Notes: generated from the letters alone by a model not told the origin. 47,259 nucleotides of DNA from JAPUIN01 sp041580375 (GCA_041580375.1 JBFGDZ010000002.1:1-47259), one strand, 5' to 3'; shown: positions 14,814 to 23,406, counted from the first letter of the stretch. Program-made: numbers and translations.

Positions 14814-16361
14814 TCACCGGACGCCGAGCAGGGGAAGCGCGACGGCGTAGGTGAGCGCCGTGATCAGCACGATCCCGATCAGGTTGAGCCACAGTCCGGC
14901 GCGACACATCTGCGGGATCGTCACGCGTCCCGAGCCGAAGACGATCGCGTTGGGAGGCGTGGCGACGGGAAGCATGAAGGCGCAGCTCGCCGCGATGGCG
15001 GCCGGCACGATCAGCATGTACGCGTGCACCCCGAGGCCGGGCGCCAGGGCCGCGAGGATCGGGACCATCGTCGCCGTCGTGGCGGTGTTGCTCGTGATCT
15101 CGGTCAGATAGATCATCGTCGCCGTCACGACGAGGACGAGGAGAAGGGGCGACGCCCCCCGGAACGATCCGACCTGGTTCCCGATCAGGTCGGCGACGCC
15201 GTTGGCGTTGATCGCCGACGCCAGGCTGAGGCCCCCGCCGAACAGGATCAGGACGCCCCACGGAAGCCTGAGCGCCGTCTCCCAGTTCATCACGAAGATC
15301 CGCGATCCCGGATGGACCGGGATGACGAACAGGAGCAGGGCCGCCCCCATGGCGATCCCGGCGTCGGTCAGTCCCGCGAGGGGCCGCCCCTCCCCGAAGG
15401 CGACGCGGGTCAGCAGGGGCCGCAGGATCCATGCGGACGCGGTGAGCGCGAAGACGACGAGCGTGATCCATTCGCCCGGCTTCATCGGTCCCAGTTGGCG
15501 ATAGGCCTCCCGCGTCACGGCCGCGCCGCCTTCGATCGGCCGCGTACCCACCGGGTAAAGGAACCGCGTCAGCATCAGCCACACGATCGGGACGAACACG
15601 ACGACGAGGGGCAGCCCGACCCCGAGCCAGCGGGCGAACGTGATCTCGGCGCCCAGCTGATCGCGGATGAAAGATGCGAGAAACAGATTGGGGGGTGTCC
15701 CGATCAGGGTGCCGATGCCGCCGATCGAGGCGGCGTAGGCGATCCCGAGCAGAAGGCAGAGCGCCAGAGGGCCGGTCCCCTCGCGGGGCGCGGCCTCGCC
15801 GTCCTCCCTCGCCACGAGATCGATCACGCTGAGCGCGATCGGGAGCATCATGATCGTGATCGACGTGTTCGAGACCCACATGCTGAGCACGGCGGTGATC
15901 ACCATGAACCCGCCGACCATGCGGCGCGGCCGGTCGCCGACCAGCCGCAGCGCCGCGAAGGCGATGCGCCGGTGGAGGTTCCAGCGCTGCATCGCCAGCG
16001 CGATGATGAACCCGCCCATGAACAGAAAGATCAGCTCGTGGCCGTAGGGGGAGGCCGCCTGCCGCATGGTGGTCGCGCGCGCGATCGGCAGCAGGACCAG
16101 CGGGAGGAGCGCGGTGGCGTAGACGGGGATCGCCTCGGTCATCCACCAGATCGCCATCCAGGCCGCGGCGGCGGCGGTGGCCCGCCCGGCGTGGGTGAAC
16201 GGGATGGTGCTGCCGGCGCCGTCCAGGTAGAGATCCGGGAGGAGCAGATAGACGGCGATCGCCGCGGCCGGCCCGGCGACGAGGCCGATCCACTGAACCG
16301 TCGCGCGGAGCTCGCGCGTCCGGCCGCTCCCGGCGCGGGTCGGCCCGTTCGATCCCATCAC
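14814..16361 (-). CDS. SLC13/DASS family sodium-coupled anion transporter
   Basis: Inner-membrane Na+/dicarboxylate or sulfate symporter of 515 residues, the full family length. The two SNT motifs that form the substrate and sodium site are present: WVSNTSITIMMLPIAL in the first half and ITSNTATTATMVPIL in the second. The N-terminus is cytoplasmic and basic. The frame opens GTG-ATG at 16361/16358 with no clear ribosome-binding site. It lies 30 bp downstream of the Cys-rich lipoprotein gene in the same direction and is convergent with the ABM protein. Which anion is moved (C4-dicarboxylate, citrate or sulfate) cannot be told. Confidence 0.93.
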   Translation of the reverse strand: MMGSNGPTRAGSGRTRELRATVQWIGLVAGPAAAIAVYLLLPDLYLDGAGSTIPFTHAGRATAAAAAWMAIWWMTEAIPVYATALLPLVLLPIARATTMRQAASPYGHELIFLFMGGFIIALAMQRWNLHRRIAFAALRLVGDRPRRMVGGFMVITAVLSMWVSNTSITIMMLPIALSVIDLVAREDGEAAPREGTGPLALCLLLGIAYAASIGGIGTLIGTPPNLFLASFIRDQLGAEITFARWLGVGLPLVVVFVPIVWLMLTRFLYPVGTRPIEGGAAVTREAYRQLGPMKPGEWITLVVFALTASAWILRPLLTRVAFGEGRPLAGLTDAGIAMGAALLLFVIPVHPGSRIFVMNWETALRLPWGVLILFGGGLSLASAINANGVADLIGNQVGSFRGASPLLLVLVVTATMIYLTEITSNTATTATMVPILAALAPGLGVHAYMLIVPAAIAASCAFMLPVATPPNAIVFGSGRVTIPQMCRAGLWLNLIGIVLITALTYAVALPLLGVR

Positions 16362-16391
16362 CGGGTCATGTTAGACCAGGTGCTCTCCGGA

Positions 16392-16973
16392 TCAGATCCC
16401 GCAGGTCACGGCCCGGCAGTCGGCGGGCGGGCACGATTGGGCCGCGAAGGCCCCGGTCAGCGTGCACGGGAAGGTCGGTCCGCAGGACTGGAACTCGTTC
16501 ACCGGCGAGACGGTCAGCGTGTAGCTGCCGAAGATCTCACGGCCGGCGGGATCGGAGGTCCCGGCCGCCTCGGTCGACAGCGTCAGCGAGCACGAGCCGG
16601 AGACGACGAAGGTCTGCTCCCAGGGGAAGGTCGCGACGCCCGACGGCTCGATGACGCCCTCCCCGTGAGCCACGACGGCGCCGCACCGGTCGACGACGGC
16701 GAAGGCGGTCCGGCCGCCCGTCTGGGTCAAACGCAGGACGCCTTCGTCCGTGACCGGAAAGAACTCGATGCCGCAGGTGTCGGTCCCCGGCGACAGGGTG
16801 AACGACCACGGTCCCGCGATGCCGGGCGTCGTCTTCACGAATCCGCCGATGACGTTCGGAGCGGGCGTGGCCCCGCCGGCCGGGCCCTCGTCGGAGCATC
16901 CGGACGACAGAACGAAGAGAAGCACGCACAGACCGGACACGCCCGGCCCAAGACGACGGAAACGCGCGAACAC
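16392..16973 (-). CDS. Cysteine-rich hypothetical lipoprotein
   Basis: No family recognised. Starting at GTG 16973, 5 nt after GGGAGGG, gives 193 residues with a textbook lipoprotein signal: FARFRRLG, a hydrophobic core (LCVLLFVLS) and lipobox LSSGC. Longer in-frame starts (ATG 17017) would put an odd 15 extra residues before the signal. The mature part is about 165 residues, probably all-beta, with repeated strands such as WSFTLSPGTDTCGIEFF and GSCSLTLSTEAAG. Nine cysteines are present, crowded in the last 40 residues (SCGP, PCTL, SCPP, DCRA, TCGI), suggesting disulfides. The envelope oxidoreductase at 30401 shows that the cell has thiol chemistry in this compartment. Confidence 0.75.
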   Translation of the reverse strand: MFARFRRLGPGVSGLCVLLFVLSSGCSDEGPAGGATPAPNVIGGFVKTTPGIAGPWSFTLSPGTDTCGIEFFPVTDEGVLRLTQTGGRTAFAVVDRCGAVVAHGEGVIEPSGVATFPWEQTFVVSGSCSLTLSTEAAGTSDPAGREIFGSYTLTVSPVNEFQSCGPTFPCTLTGAFAAQSCPPADCRAVTCGI

Positions 16974-17140
16974 TCGGCCCTCCCGGGTGCGAATCGGGCA
17001 CCCCTTACGGTGTGCCATCCATGTACGCCGAGGGAGGGGCCCGCGCAAGGGGATCCGGAGCGGCGCCCGGGCGGCGCGCCGGTTTTATGACGGAGTCGGG
17101 ACGGATCAGCGCGGGGAGTCCACCGGCCGCCCCGGCGGGA

Positions 17141-18334
17141 TCAGGCGGAGGTGTCGTCCGTCGGCCCGGGAGGACCCGGCTCGGCCGGCTCCGCCGGCTG
17201 GGTCGGGAAGCCCTTCAGAGAGCCCAGCTCGTGGCGGTCGCGCGGCACGACGCGCGGCGTCTGCATGTACAGGGCGATCAGATCGGCGAGCGAGAGCAGC
17301 GACTGGATGTGCGTGCGCTCGTGGCCGTGGGACCCGTCGACGCCGAAGCAGATGAGGGCGGTCCGGATGTCGTTGCCCGCCTCGATGGCGGAGGCGGCAT
17401 CGCAGCGATAGTGCCGGAAGACGTCCCGCGCGTGCGGGATATCGTGATCCCGGCAGAGATCGAGCAGATGGTGCGTGAGATGCCAATCGAACGGGCCGGT
17501 CGAATCGGCCATGGCGACGGTCACCCCCTCCTCGATCGAGTTCTGCCCGGGCGCCGGCGTGGAGTTGTCCACGCTGACGAGCTCCGCGACGTCGCCGTGC
17601 AGGATGGCGGAGGCGCCGGAGCCGACCTCCTCGGAGATGGTGAACAGCAGGTGGCAGTCGACGGCGGGGCGGAGATTCGCGCTCCGGACCGCACGGGTGG
17701 CCGCGAGAAGGGTCGCCACGCCCGCCTTGTCGTCGAGATGGCGGGCGACGATGTGCCCGCTCTCGGTGATCTCCGGGGAGGCGTCGACCGCGACGATGTC
17801 GCCGATGTTCAGTCCCAGGCGCTTCAGATCCTCGTCCGAGTGGCAGCGCTCGTCGATCCGGAGCTCGACGTGCTCCCAATCGATCGGCACTCGATCGATC
17901 TCCTCGCCGAACGTGTGGCCTGACGATTTCACCGGCAGGATCGTGCCGCGGCGCGTGCCGCGATCGGTGTAGACGGTCACGCGCGCGCCCTCACTGAAGC
18001 GGCTCGACCAGGTCCCGATCGGGGCGAGCCCGAGCCGGCCGTCCGGTCTCAGGCTCCTCACCATCGCCCCCAGCGTATCCAGGTGGACGACGAGCGCCCG
18101 GTCGGGACTGCGCTCCTCCCCTTCCAGATCGGCTCGGATGGCGCCGCGCCGGGTCAGCTCGAACGGCACGCCCAGGCGGCTCAGCTCCTCCCCCACGAAG
18201 TGGACCATCCGATCCGTGTATCCGCTGGGGCTGTCGATCTCCAGCAGCCGCAAGAGGATCGCCGTGAGGTACTCGGAATCGATCGGAAGACGGCGCAGTT
18301 CGACGCCCGCTGACGGAGGACCCGCGTAGTTCAT
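17141..18334 (-). CDS. NAGGN osmoprotectant system M42 family peptidase
   Basis: Member of the M42 co-catalytic metallopeptidase subfamily found beside N-acetylglutaminylglutamine amide genes. The 397-residue protein shows metal-site elements in order: HLDTLGAMV, RHLDDKAGVA (bridging Asp), the catalytic pair in ISEEVGSG, SVDNSTPAPG and the final His in VDGSHGHERTH. A Pro/Glu-rich tail closes the protein. It is divergent from the MarR-asnO-nggS operon, separated by a 209-bp A/T-rich regulatory region. Its role is not established; turnover of the dipeptide osmolyte on return to low salt is a reasonable guess. Confidence 0.92.
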   Translation of the reverse strand: MNYAGPPSAGVELRRLPIDSEYLTAILLRLLEIDSPSGYTDRMVHFVGEELSRLGVPFELTRRGAIRADLEGEERSPDRALVVHLDTLGAMVRSLRPDGRLGLAPIGTWSSRFSEGARVTVYTDRGTRRGTILPVKSSGHTFGEEIDRVPIDWEHVELRIDERCHSDEDLKRLGLNIGDIVAVDASPEITESGHIVARHLDDKAGVATLLAATRAVRSANLRPAVDCHLLFTISEEVGSGASAILHGDVAELVSVDNSTPAPGQNSIEEGVTVAMADSTGPFDWHLTHHLLDLCRDHDIPHARDVFRHYRCDAASAIEAGNDIRTALICFGVDGSHGHERTHIQSLLSLADLIALYMQTPRVVPRDRHELGSLKGFPTQPAEPAEPGPPGPTDDTSA

Positions 18335-18435
18335 CCCGCTCGCTCCTGACCCGGCCGGGACGCGTCGCGACCCCGCGGCCCGGTGTCTGGAAATTCCTTA
18401 CACCGCAAATTAAATATCACAAGCGCCGGATCTCC

Positions 18436-18454
18436 GCAACTTCCAATAAGTTGC
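18436..18454. promoter_or_regulatory. Perfect palindrome, candidate MarR operator
   Basis: GCAACTT (18436-18442), a 5-nt CCAAT spacer and AAGTTGC (18448-18454) form a perfect 19-bp inverted repeat. MarR dimers usually bind palindromes of this size. It lies between the M42 peptidase and the MarR gene, inside an unusually A/T-rich stretch, and could serve both directions. Confidence 0.55.
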
Positions 18455-18475
18455 CCGGATCGAATCAATTAGAGT

Positions 18476-18525
18476 GCCCCCGCCCGCCCGGGGGCCTTGA
18501 ATTTCTTTCGCATAGAATATAAATT
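18476..18525 (+). promoter_or_regulatory. GC hairpin followed by MarR operon promoter region
   Basis: GCCCCC (18476-18481) pairs with GGGGGC (18490-18495) around an 8-nt loop. Directly after it stand TTGAAT (18497-18502) and two overlapping -10-like hexamers, TATAAA (18518-18523, spacing 15) and TAAATT (18520-18525, spacing 17). The hairpin could end transcripts entering from outside or block RNA polymerase approach; the promoter probably drives the MarR-asnO-nggS operon. Confidence 0.4.
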
Positions 18526-18543
18526 CAGGAGCATGGGACGGGG

Positions 18544-19080
18544 GTGGACTTGAGCGCGGAGAACGAGAAGTGGCGTGAGGCGGTGACCGCCCTGAGGCGG
18601 ATCATCCGCGCCGTCGATCTCCACTCCCGGTCCCTCGTCCAGCGCTGCGGGCTGACCGGTCCGCAGCTTCTCATGCTCCATCGACTCGCCTCCGCGGGCG
18701 AGATCTCGATCGGCGAGCTCGCCGTCGCGGTCAGCCTCAGCCAGCCCACGGTGACCGGCATCCTGGACCGGCTCGAGCGCCGGGGGCTCGTGCGCAGGCG
18801 CCGCAGCCCCGACGACAAGCGCCGGGTGCTCGTGCGCACCACGCCCGCCTGCAAGCGCCTGCTCGCATCGGCGCCGCCGCTCCTTCAGGAGTCGTTCGTC
18901 CGGCAGTTCACCGGCATGGGGGACTGGGAGCAGAATCTGATCCTCTCCTCGCTACAGCGCGTCGTGGCGATGATGGAGGCCGCGGAGATGGACGCCGCGC
19001 CGATCCTGACGACGGGACCGATCCATCCCGCCGGCGGAACGTCCGGGAAGGACGGAGGCCATGTGCGGCATCTGCGGTGA
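18544..19080 (+). CDS. MarR family transcriptional regulator of the NAGGN operon
   Basis: Winged-helix dimeric repressor of 178 residues. The wHTH is clear: ISIGELAVAVSLSQPTVTGILDRLE is the recognition region (in part: LSQPTVTGILDRL), followed by the wing RRRSPDDKRRVLVRTT. The start is GTG 18544, with AGGAG at 18527-18531 somewhat distant; TTG 18550 is an alternative. Its 3' end overlaps the amidotransferase gene by 20 bp, so it is the first gene of the operon. A MarR protein (EctR) controls ectoine synthesis in halophilic methylotrophs; by analogy this one may make NAGGN synthesis salt-responsive (inference). The palindrome at 18436 is a plausible site. Confidence 0.92.
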   Translation: MDLSAENEKWREAVTALRRIIRAVDLHSRSLVQRCGLTGPQLLMLHRLASAGEISIGELAVAVSLSQPTVTGILDRLERRGLVRRRRSPDDKRRVLVRTTPACKRLLASAPPLLQESFVRQFTGMGDWEQNLILSSLQRVVAMMEAAEMDAAPILTTGPIHPAGGTSGKDGGHVRHLR

Positions 19081-20836
19081 GGTGCAATACGGCGGAGTGT
19101 CCGATCCGGAGGCCAGGGTGCGCCGGATGGCGGACGTCCTCGCGCCGCGGGGACCCGACGCCGCCGGCTCGTTCCGGCAGAACGGAACCGTCCTGGCGCA
19201 CCGGCGCCTGAAGATCATCGACCTCACCGAACGGGCCCAGCAGCCGATGATCGACAATCACCTGGGTCTGGGGATCGTCTACAACGGCACAGTCTACAAC
19301 TACCCCGCGCTGCGCGCCGATCTCGAGGCGCGCGGCTACCGGTTCTTCTCGAGCGGCGACACCGAGGTCGTGCTGAAGGCGTATCACGCGTGGGGCGACG
19401 CCTGCGTGGAGCGCTTCAACGGGATGTTCGCGTTCGCCGTCTGGCACCGGGACAGCGGCGCGATCGTTCTGGCGCGGGACCGGCTCGGGATCAAGCCTCT
19501 CTACTACGCCGAGCGTCCGGGCAGCTTCCGCTTCGCCTCGTCGCTGCCGGCGCTGCTGGCGGGGGGCGATGTGGACACGGAGATCGATCCCGTCGCCCTG
19601 CACCACTACATGACGTTTCATTCGATCGTTCCCCCGCCCCGCACCATGCTCAAGGGCGTGCGCAAGCTCGCCCCGGCGACCGTGATGACGATCCAGCCGG
19701 ACGGCACGCGCCGGGAGCGGGTCTACTGGGATCTGCCCTTCGGGGCCGGTGAGGGAGAGCGCGCACGCGACACGAGCGAGTGGGCGAGCGAGCTCAGGCG
19801 GCACCTCCAGAATGCGGTCGAGCGCCGGCTCGTCGCCGACGTTCCTGTCGGCGTGCTCCTCTCCGGGGGGCTCGATTCCAGCCTGCTGGTGGGCCTCCTG
19901 GCGCACGCCGGCCAGCGCGGTCTCAACACCTTCTCCATCGGGTTCGAGAGCCTCAACGGCGAGGAGGGGGACGAGTTTCGCTATTCCGACGTGGTGGCGG
20001 AACGGTTCGGAACGGCGCATCACCGGATCCGGGTGCCGTCGGATCGCGTGCTCGATTCGCTCGAGTCGTGCGTGCGCGCCATGAGCGAGCCGATGGTCAG
20101 CCACGATTGCATCGGGTTCTATCTGTTGAGCCGGGAGGTGTCGCGCCACATGCGCGTGGTTCAAAGCGGACAGGGCGCGGACGAGATCTTCGCGGGCTAC
20201 CACTGGTACCCGCCGCTCCTCGACAGCCCGGACGCCACGACGGACTACGCCCGCCTCTTCTTCGATCGCCCGCATGACGAGCTATTGAGCGCCATCGATC
20301 CGGCCCACCGCGGACGCGATCACAGCACGGCGTTCCTCACCGAGCACTTCGCCCGCCCCGGCGCCGCCGCGCCCGTGGACAGGGCGCTCCGGATCGACGC
20401 GACCGTGATGATGGACGATCCGGTGAAGCGGGTGGACAACATGACGATGGCGTGGGGCCTGGAGGCGCGCGTCCCGTTTCTCGATCACGAGCTGGTGGAG
20501 TTCGCCGCGCGCGTGCCCCCCGGACTGAAGATCCGATCGGGTGGCAAGCACATCCTGAAGCAGGTCGCGCGGGAGGTGATCCCCGCCGAGGTCATCGATC
20601 GTCCGAAGGGATACTTTCCGGTGCCCGCCCTCAAGTACCTCCGGGGCGCGTACCTCGAGAGGGTCCGGTCGATCCTCGAGGAGCCGGCGGCGCGGCGTCG
20701 CGGGCTCTTCGACTCCGGATACGTGCGGGCGCTCCTGTCGCGGCCCGAGGAGCATCTGACGCCGCTGCGCGGATCCAAACTCTGGCAGATCGCCCTGCTG
20801 GAATACTGGTTGCAGGTGCATGAGGTGGGACCATGA
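19061..20836 (+). CDS. asnO: N-acetylglutaminylglutamine amidotransferase
   Basis: Asparagine-synthase-like enzyme that converts the C-terminal carboxylate of N-acetylglutaminylglutamine to the amide, using glutamine and ATP; last step of NAGGN synthesis. The 591 residues start MCGICGE, with Cys2 the glutaminase nucleophile after Met removal, and ATG 19061 follows GGAGG. The class II glutaminase domain covers about 1-210. The synthase domain carries the PP-loop SGGLDSS (S268 onward) and GQGADEIFAGYHWYPP. It overlaps the MarR gene by 20 bp upstream and the synthetase gene by 4 bp downstream (ATGA). The neighbours separate it from ordinary AsnB. Confidence 0.93.
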   Translation: MCGICGEVQYGGVSDPEARVRRMADVLAPRGPDAAGSFRQNGTVLAHRRLKIIDLTERAQQPMIDNHLGLGIVYNGTVYNYPALRADLEARGYRFFSSGDTEVVLKAYHAWGDACVERFNGMFAFAVWHRDSGAIVLARDRLGIKPLYYAERPGSFRFASSLPALLAGGDVDTEIDPVALHHYMTFHSIVPPPRTMLKGVRKLAPATVMTIQPDGTRRERVYWDLPFGAGEGERARDTSEWASELRRHLQNAVERRLVADVPVGVLLSGGLDSSLLVGLLAHAGQRGLNTFSIGFESLNGEEGDEFRYSDVVAERFGTAHHRIRVPSDRVLDSLESCVRAMSEPMVSHDCIGFYLLSREVSRHMRVVQSGQGADEIFAGYHWYPPLLDSPDATTDYARLFFDRPHDELLSAIDPAHRGRDHSTAFLTEHFARPGAAAPVDRALRIDATVMMDDPVKRVDNMTMAWGLEARVPFLDHELVEFAARVPPGLKIRSGGKHILKQVAREVIPAEVIDRPKGYFPVPALKYLRGAYLERVRSILEEPAARRRGLFDSGYVRALLSRPEEHLTPLRGSKLWQIALLEYWLQVHEVGP

Positions 20837-22593
20837 AGGGACGCATCCTGGCGAAACGGGCGGAGAAGAGCCGGCGGTGGGATCGTGGCGGGGGCCTGAC
20901 CCTGCGCAGCTGGGAGAAGCCGAGCGGCCCGGCCGCCGGCCGGATGAGCTCCGACGTGATCATCGACATGGGCTGGGGACGCCTGATCCTGGGCCACACG
21001 TTTCTCTCCGAGCAGAAGCTGGCGGACGCGCTCTGCGAGGAGAAGCCGGGCCAGCGCGACATCGCGTTCTACCTGCGCGATCCGCACGTCGTGCTCTCCC
21101 TCGCGCCGCAGAGGCTGTTCCTGGACCCCTCCCACACGTACCGTCTGCTGCGCCATTCCTATCGTCCCCGGGCGCGTCCGTTCCGCGGTTTCCTCGTGCG
21201 GCGGCTCCGCTCCATCCGGGACGCCGAGGAGACCAACCGTATCTACGCCGAGCGGGGGATGGTGACCTGCGATCCGGAATTTCTCCTCTCCAAGCACACG
21301 CTGAAGAGCCGGACCTACCTGATCGCGGAGTCCGAACACGACGGCCGGGTCGTCGGCACCGTAACGGGCCTGGATCACCTGGAGGCGTTCCAGGACTCGG
21401 AGGGCGGCGCCAGTCTCTGGTGCCTGGCCGTCGACCCCCAGGGCGACCTTCCGGGAGTGGGGGAAGCGCTGGTGCGCCACCTGGTGGAGCATTACTTCGC
21501 GCGCGGCCGCAACTACGTCGATCTCTCCGTTCTGCACGACAACCGCGAGGCGATCCGCCTGTACCGGAAGCTGGGCTTCCAGAGAGTTCCCGTCTTCTGC
21601 ATCAAGCACAAGAATCCGATCAACGAGCCCCTGTTCGTGCCGAAGCGCGCCGACGAGAAGCTCAACCCCTACGCCCGGATCATCGTCAAAGAGGCGCGGC
21701 GCCGCGGCATCGACGTGGAGGTCATCGACGGCGAATCGGGATATTTCGTCCTGCGCATGGGAGGGCGCGCCGTCACCTGCCGCGAGTCGCTCACCGACCT
21801 GACCTCCGCCATCGCGATGAGCCGCTGCGACGACAAGCGCCTCACGATCCGCGTGCTCAGGTCGGCCGGCCTCAGCGTGCCGGCGCAGCGGCCGGCGGCG
21901 GATCCGGAGACCAACGCGAAGTTCGTCGAGGACCACGGCCGCGTGGTCGTCAAACCGGCGCGCGGCGAGCAGGGCATGGGCGTCAGCGTGGATCTGCACT
22001 ACCCGGCGGAGGTGGAAGAGGCCGTGGCGGCCGCGAAGGAGATCCACCCCGAGGTGATCCTCGAGGAGTACGTCGAGGGGGAGGATCTCAGGGTCATCGT
22101 CATCGACGACGAGGTGGTCGCCGCCGCCATCCGCCGCCCCCCGCGCATCGTGGGCACGGGCCAGCACACGGTCCGTGATCTGATCGAGAAGGCCAACCGG
22201 CGCCGGGCGGCCGCCACGGGAGGCGAGAGCAGGACGCCCCTGGACCGCGAGACGGCGCGGTGCGTCTCGGCCGCGGGCTACGAAATGGACTCGGTCCTGC
22301 CGGAGGGGGAGAGCGTGACCGTCCGCAAGACCGCCAACCTGCACACGGGCGGGACGATCCACGACGTCACGCCGCGGCTGCACCCGCACCTGGCCCGCGC
22401 GGCGACGGCGGCGGCCCGGGAGCTGCAGATCCCGGTCGTCGGGCTCGATCTCATCGTGCCGGACGTCGCGGGCCCCGACTACGTCATCGTCGAGGCGAAC
22501 GAGCGGCCCGGTCTCGCCAACCACGAGCCGCAGCCGACGGCGGAGCGCTTCATCGACTTCCTGTTCCCCCAGATCGCGACCGCCGGATCCTGA
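20833..22593 (+). CDS. ngg: N-acetylglutaminylglutamine synthetase (GNAT/ATP-grasp fusion)
   Basis: Bifunctional cytoplasmic enzyme that builds N-acetylglutaminylglutamine. The 586-residue protein has an N-terminal extension, a GNAT domain at about 115-265 (VVGTVTGLDHLEAF, SLWCLAVDPQG, DNREAIRLYRKLGFQRVP) and an ATP-grasp ligase at about 290-580 that resembles the N-terminal ligase of cyanophycin synthetase (VVVKPARGEQGMGVS, ILEEYVEGEDLRVIVI, and the Mg-binding IVEANERPGLANHEP). The order acetyltransferase then ligase is that described for the osmoprotectant trio. It is translationally coupled to asnO and is the last gene of the operon; no dedicated transporter follows. Confidence 0.93.
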   Translation: MKGRILAKRAEKSRRWDRGGGLTLRSWEKPSGPAAGRMSSDVIIDMGWGRLILGHTFLSEQKLADALCEEKPGQRDIAFYLRDPHVVLSLAPQRLFLDPSHTYRLLRHSYRPRARPFRGFLVRRLRSIRDAEETNRIYAERGMVTCDPEFLLSKHTLKSRTYLIAESEHDGRVVGTVTGLDHLEAFQDSEGGASLWCLAVDPQGDLPGVGEALVRHLVEHYFARGRNYVDLSVLHDNREAIRLYRKLGFQRVPVFCIKHKNPINEPLFVPKRADEKLNPYARIIVKEARRRGIDVEVIDGESGYFVLRMGGRAVTCRESLTDLTSAIAMSRCDDKRLTIRVLRSAGLSVPAQRPAADPETNAKFVEDHGRVVVKPARGEQGMGVSVDLHYPAEVEEAVAAAKEIHPEVILEEYVEGEDLRVIVIDDEVVAAAIRRPPRIVGTGQHTVRDLIEKANRRRAAATGGESRTPLDRETARCVSAAGYEMDSVLPEGESVTVRKTANLHTGGTIHDVTPRLHPHLARAATAAARELQIPVVGLDLIVPDVAGPDYVIVEANERPGLANHEPQPTAERFIDFLFPQIATAGS

Positions 22594-22596
22594 GCC

Positions 22597-22616
22597 GTCG
22601 CGCCCCGGGCGGCGAC
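22597..22616. terminator. Possible bidirectional terminator hairpin
   Basis: GTCGC and GCGAC flank a GC-rich core between two convergent genes that end only 30 bp apart. The stem is imperfect in the middle and there is no T tract, so support is modest. Confidence 0.3.
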
Positions 22617-22623
22617 GTCCCTC

Positions 22624-23406
22624 CTACGCGGCCGGCTTGCGGTACTTGTGCACGAACCGGTGAATGTAGTACCGGTGGATCGGGGCGTCCTCCTCGCGGC
22701 CGTCGAAGTCGTAGGTGTCGTCCGGGTTGTACAGCACGTCCGATCGATCCACGAGCTGAAAACCGGCCGAGGTGATCTCCTCGATCACGAGATCCTCGTT
22801 GATGCGGTGGAACGGCTCGTCGACCCCTTTCTTCGGCGTATAGGCCTCCACCACGCCCAGAACGCCGCCCGGCTTCAGCGCGCGCATCAGGTCGGGGAGA
22901 ACCGCCGTGCGCGCGTCCCGGTCGCCCAGGTCGTGGTAGTTGCGCACCGTGATCATGACGTCGACGCTGTTGTCGGGGACGTCGGAGAGCGGCCCCACGA
23001 CCTCCACGTTCTCGAGCCGGCCGGCCTCGATGCGCTCCTTCAGGGCGCTGCGCACGCGCTCCTCGTACTCGCTCTGCAGATAGAGAGGACCGAGCACCGA
23101 CAGGACCTTCCCGCGCTCGCCCATCAGCAGGGAGAGAAGGTGCGTGTGGTAGCCGCGCCCCGGCCAGACGTCGGCCACCGTCATCCCCGGCTCGATGCCG
23201 AGGAAACCGTACACCTCGATCGGCTTGAACCCCTCGTCGCGATAGCGGTCGTCGTCGCTCCGCGATGCGTGCGCGAGGACGGCGCGATCGAGCTTGCCGG
23301 CCGCCTGGACGGCGGCCCGCCGGGTCTCCGTGCCGCCCTGGCACGCCGGCAGGGCGATCGCGACCGCGAGTGCCATCGACGGTGCGAGAAGTGATTCGAG
23401 TCTCAT
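22624..23406 (-). CDS. Exported methyltransferase-like lipoprotein (COG4798 type)
   Basis: A 260-residue protein of the predicted-methyltransferase group that carries export signals. ATG 23406 follows AGGAGGT closely, and the N-terminus (LLAPSMALAVAIALPAC) is a lipoprotein signal with lipobox LPAC. The mature protein has a class I methyltransferase layout: VADVWPGRGYHTHLLSLLM where motif I should be, DVMITVRNYHDL as the motif IV region, and ALKPGGVLGVVEAYTP as motif V/VI. Motif I reads W-P-G-R-G in place of the usual D-x-G-x-G-x-G. S-adenosylmethionine is not expected in the periplasm, so the activity is open. Divergent from the kinase. Confidence 0.85.
   Translation of the reverse strand: MRLESLLAPSMALAVAIALPACQGGTETRRAAVQAAGKLDRAVLAHASRSDDDRYRDEGFKPIEVYGFLGIEPGMTVADVWPGRGYHTHLLSLLMGERGKVLSVLGPLYLQSEYEERVRSALKERIEAGRLENVEVVGPLSDVPDNSVDVMITVRNYHDLGDRDARTAVLPDLMRALKPGGVLGVVEAYTPKKGVDEPFHRINEDLVIEEITSAGFQLVDRSDVLYNPDDTYDFDGREEDAPIHRYYIHRFVHKYRKPAA

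Noticed and set aside
14805..17090. Open frame of 761 codons on the plus strand
   Set aside because: It lies opposite the SLC13 and lipoprotein genes, is very rich in Arg, Asp, Gly and Pro and has no domain; it results from high GC at third positions.
19061..20836. Ordinary asparagine synthetase AsnB
   Set aside because: The overlap with the GNAT/ATP-grasp gene and the divergent M42 peptidase identify it as the NAGGN amidotransferase.
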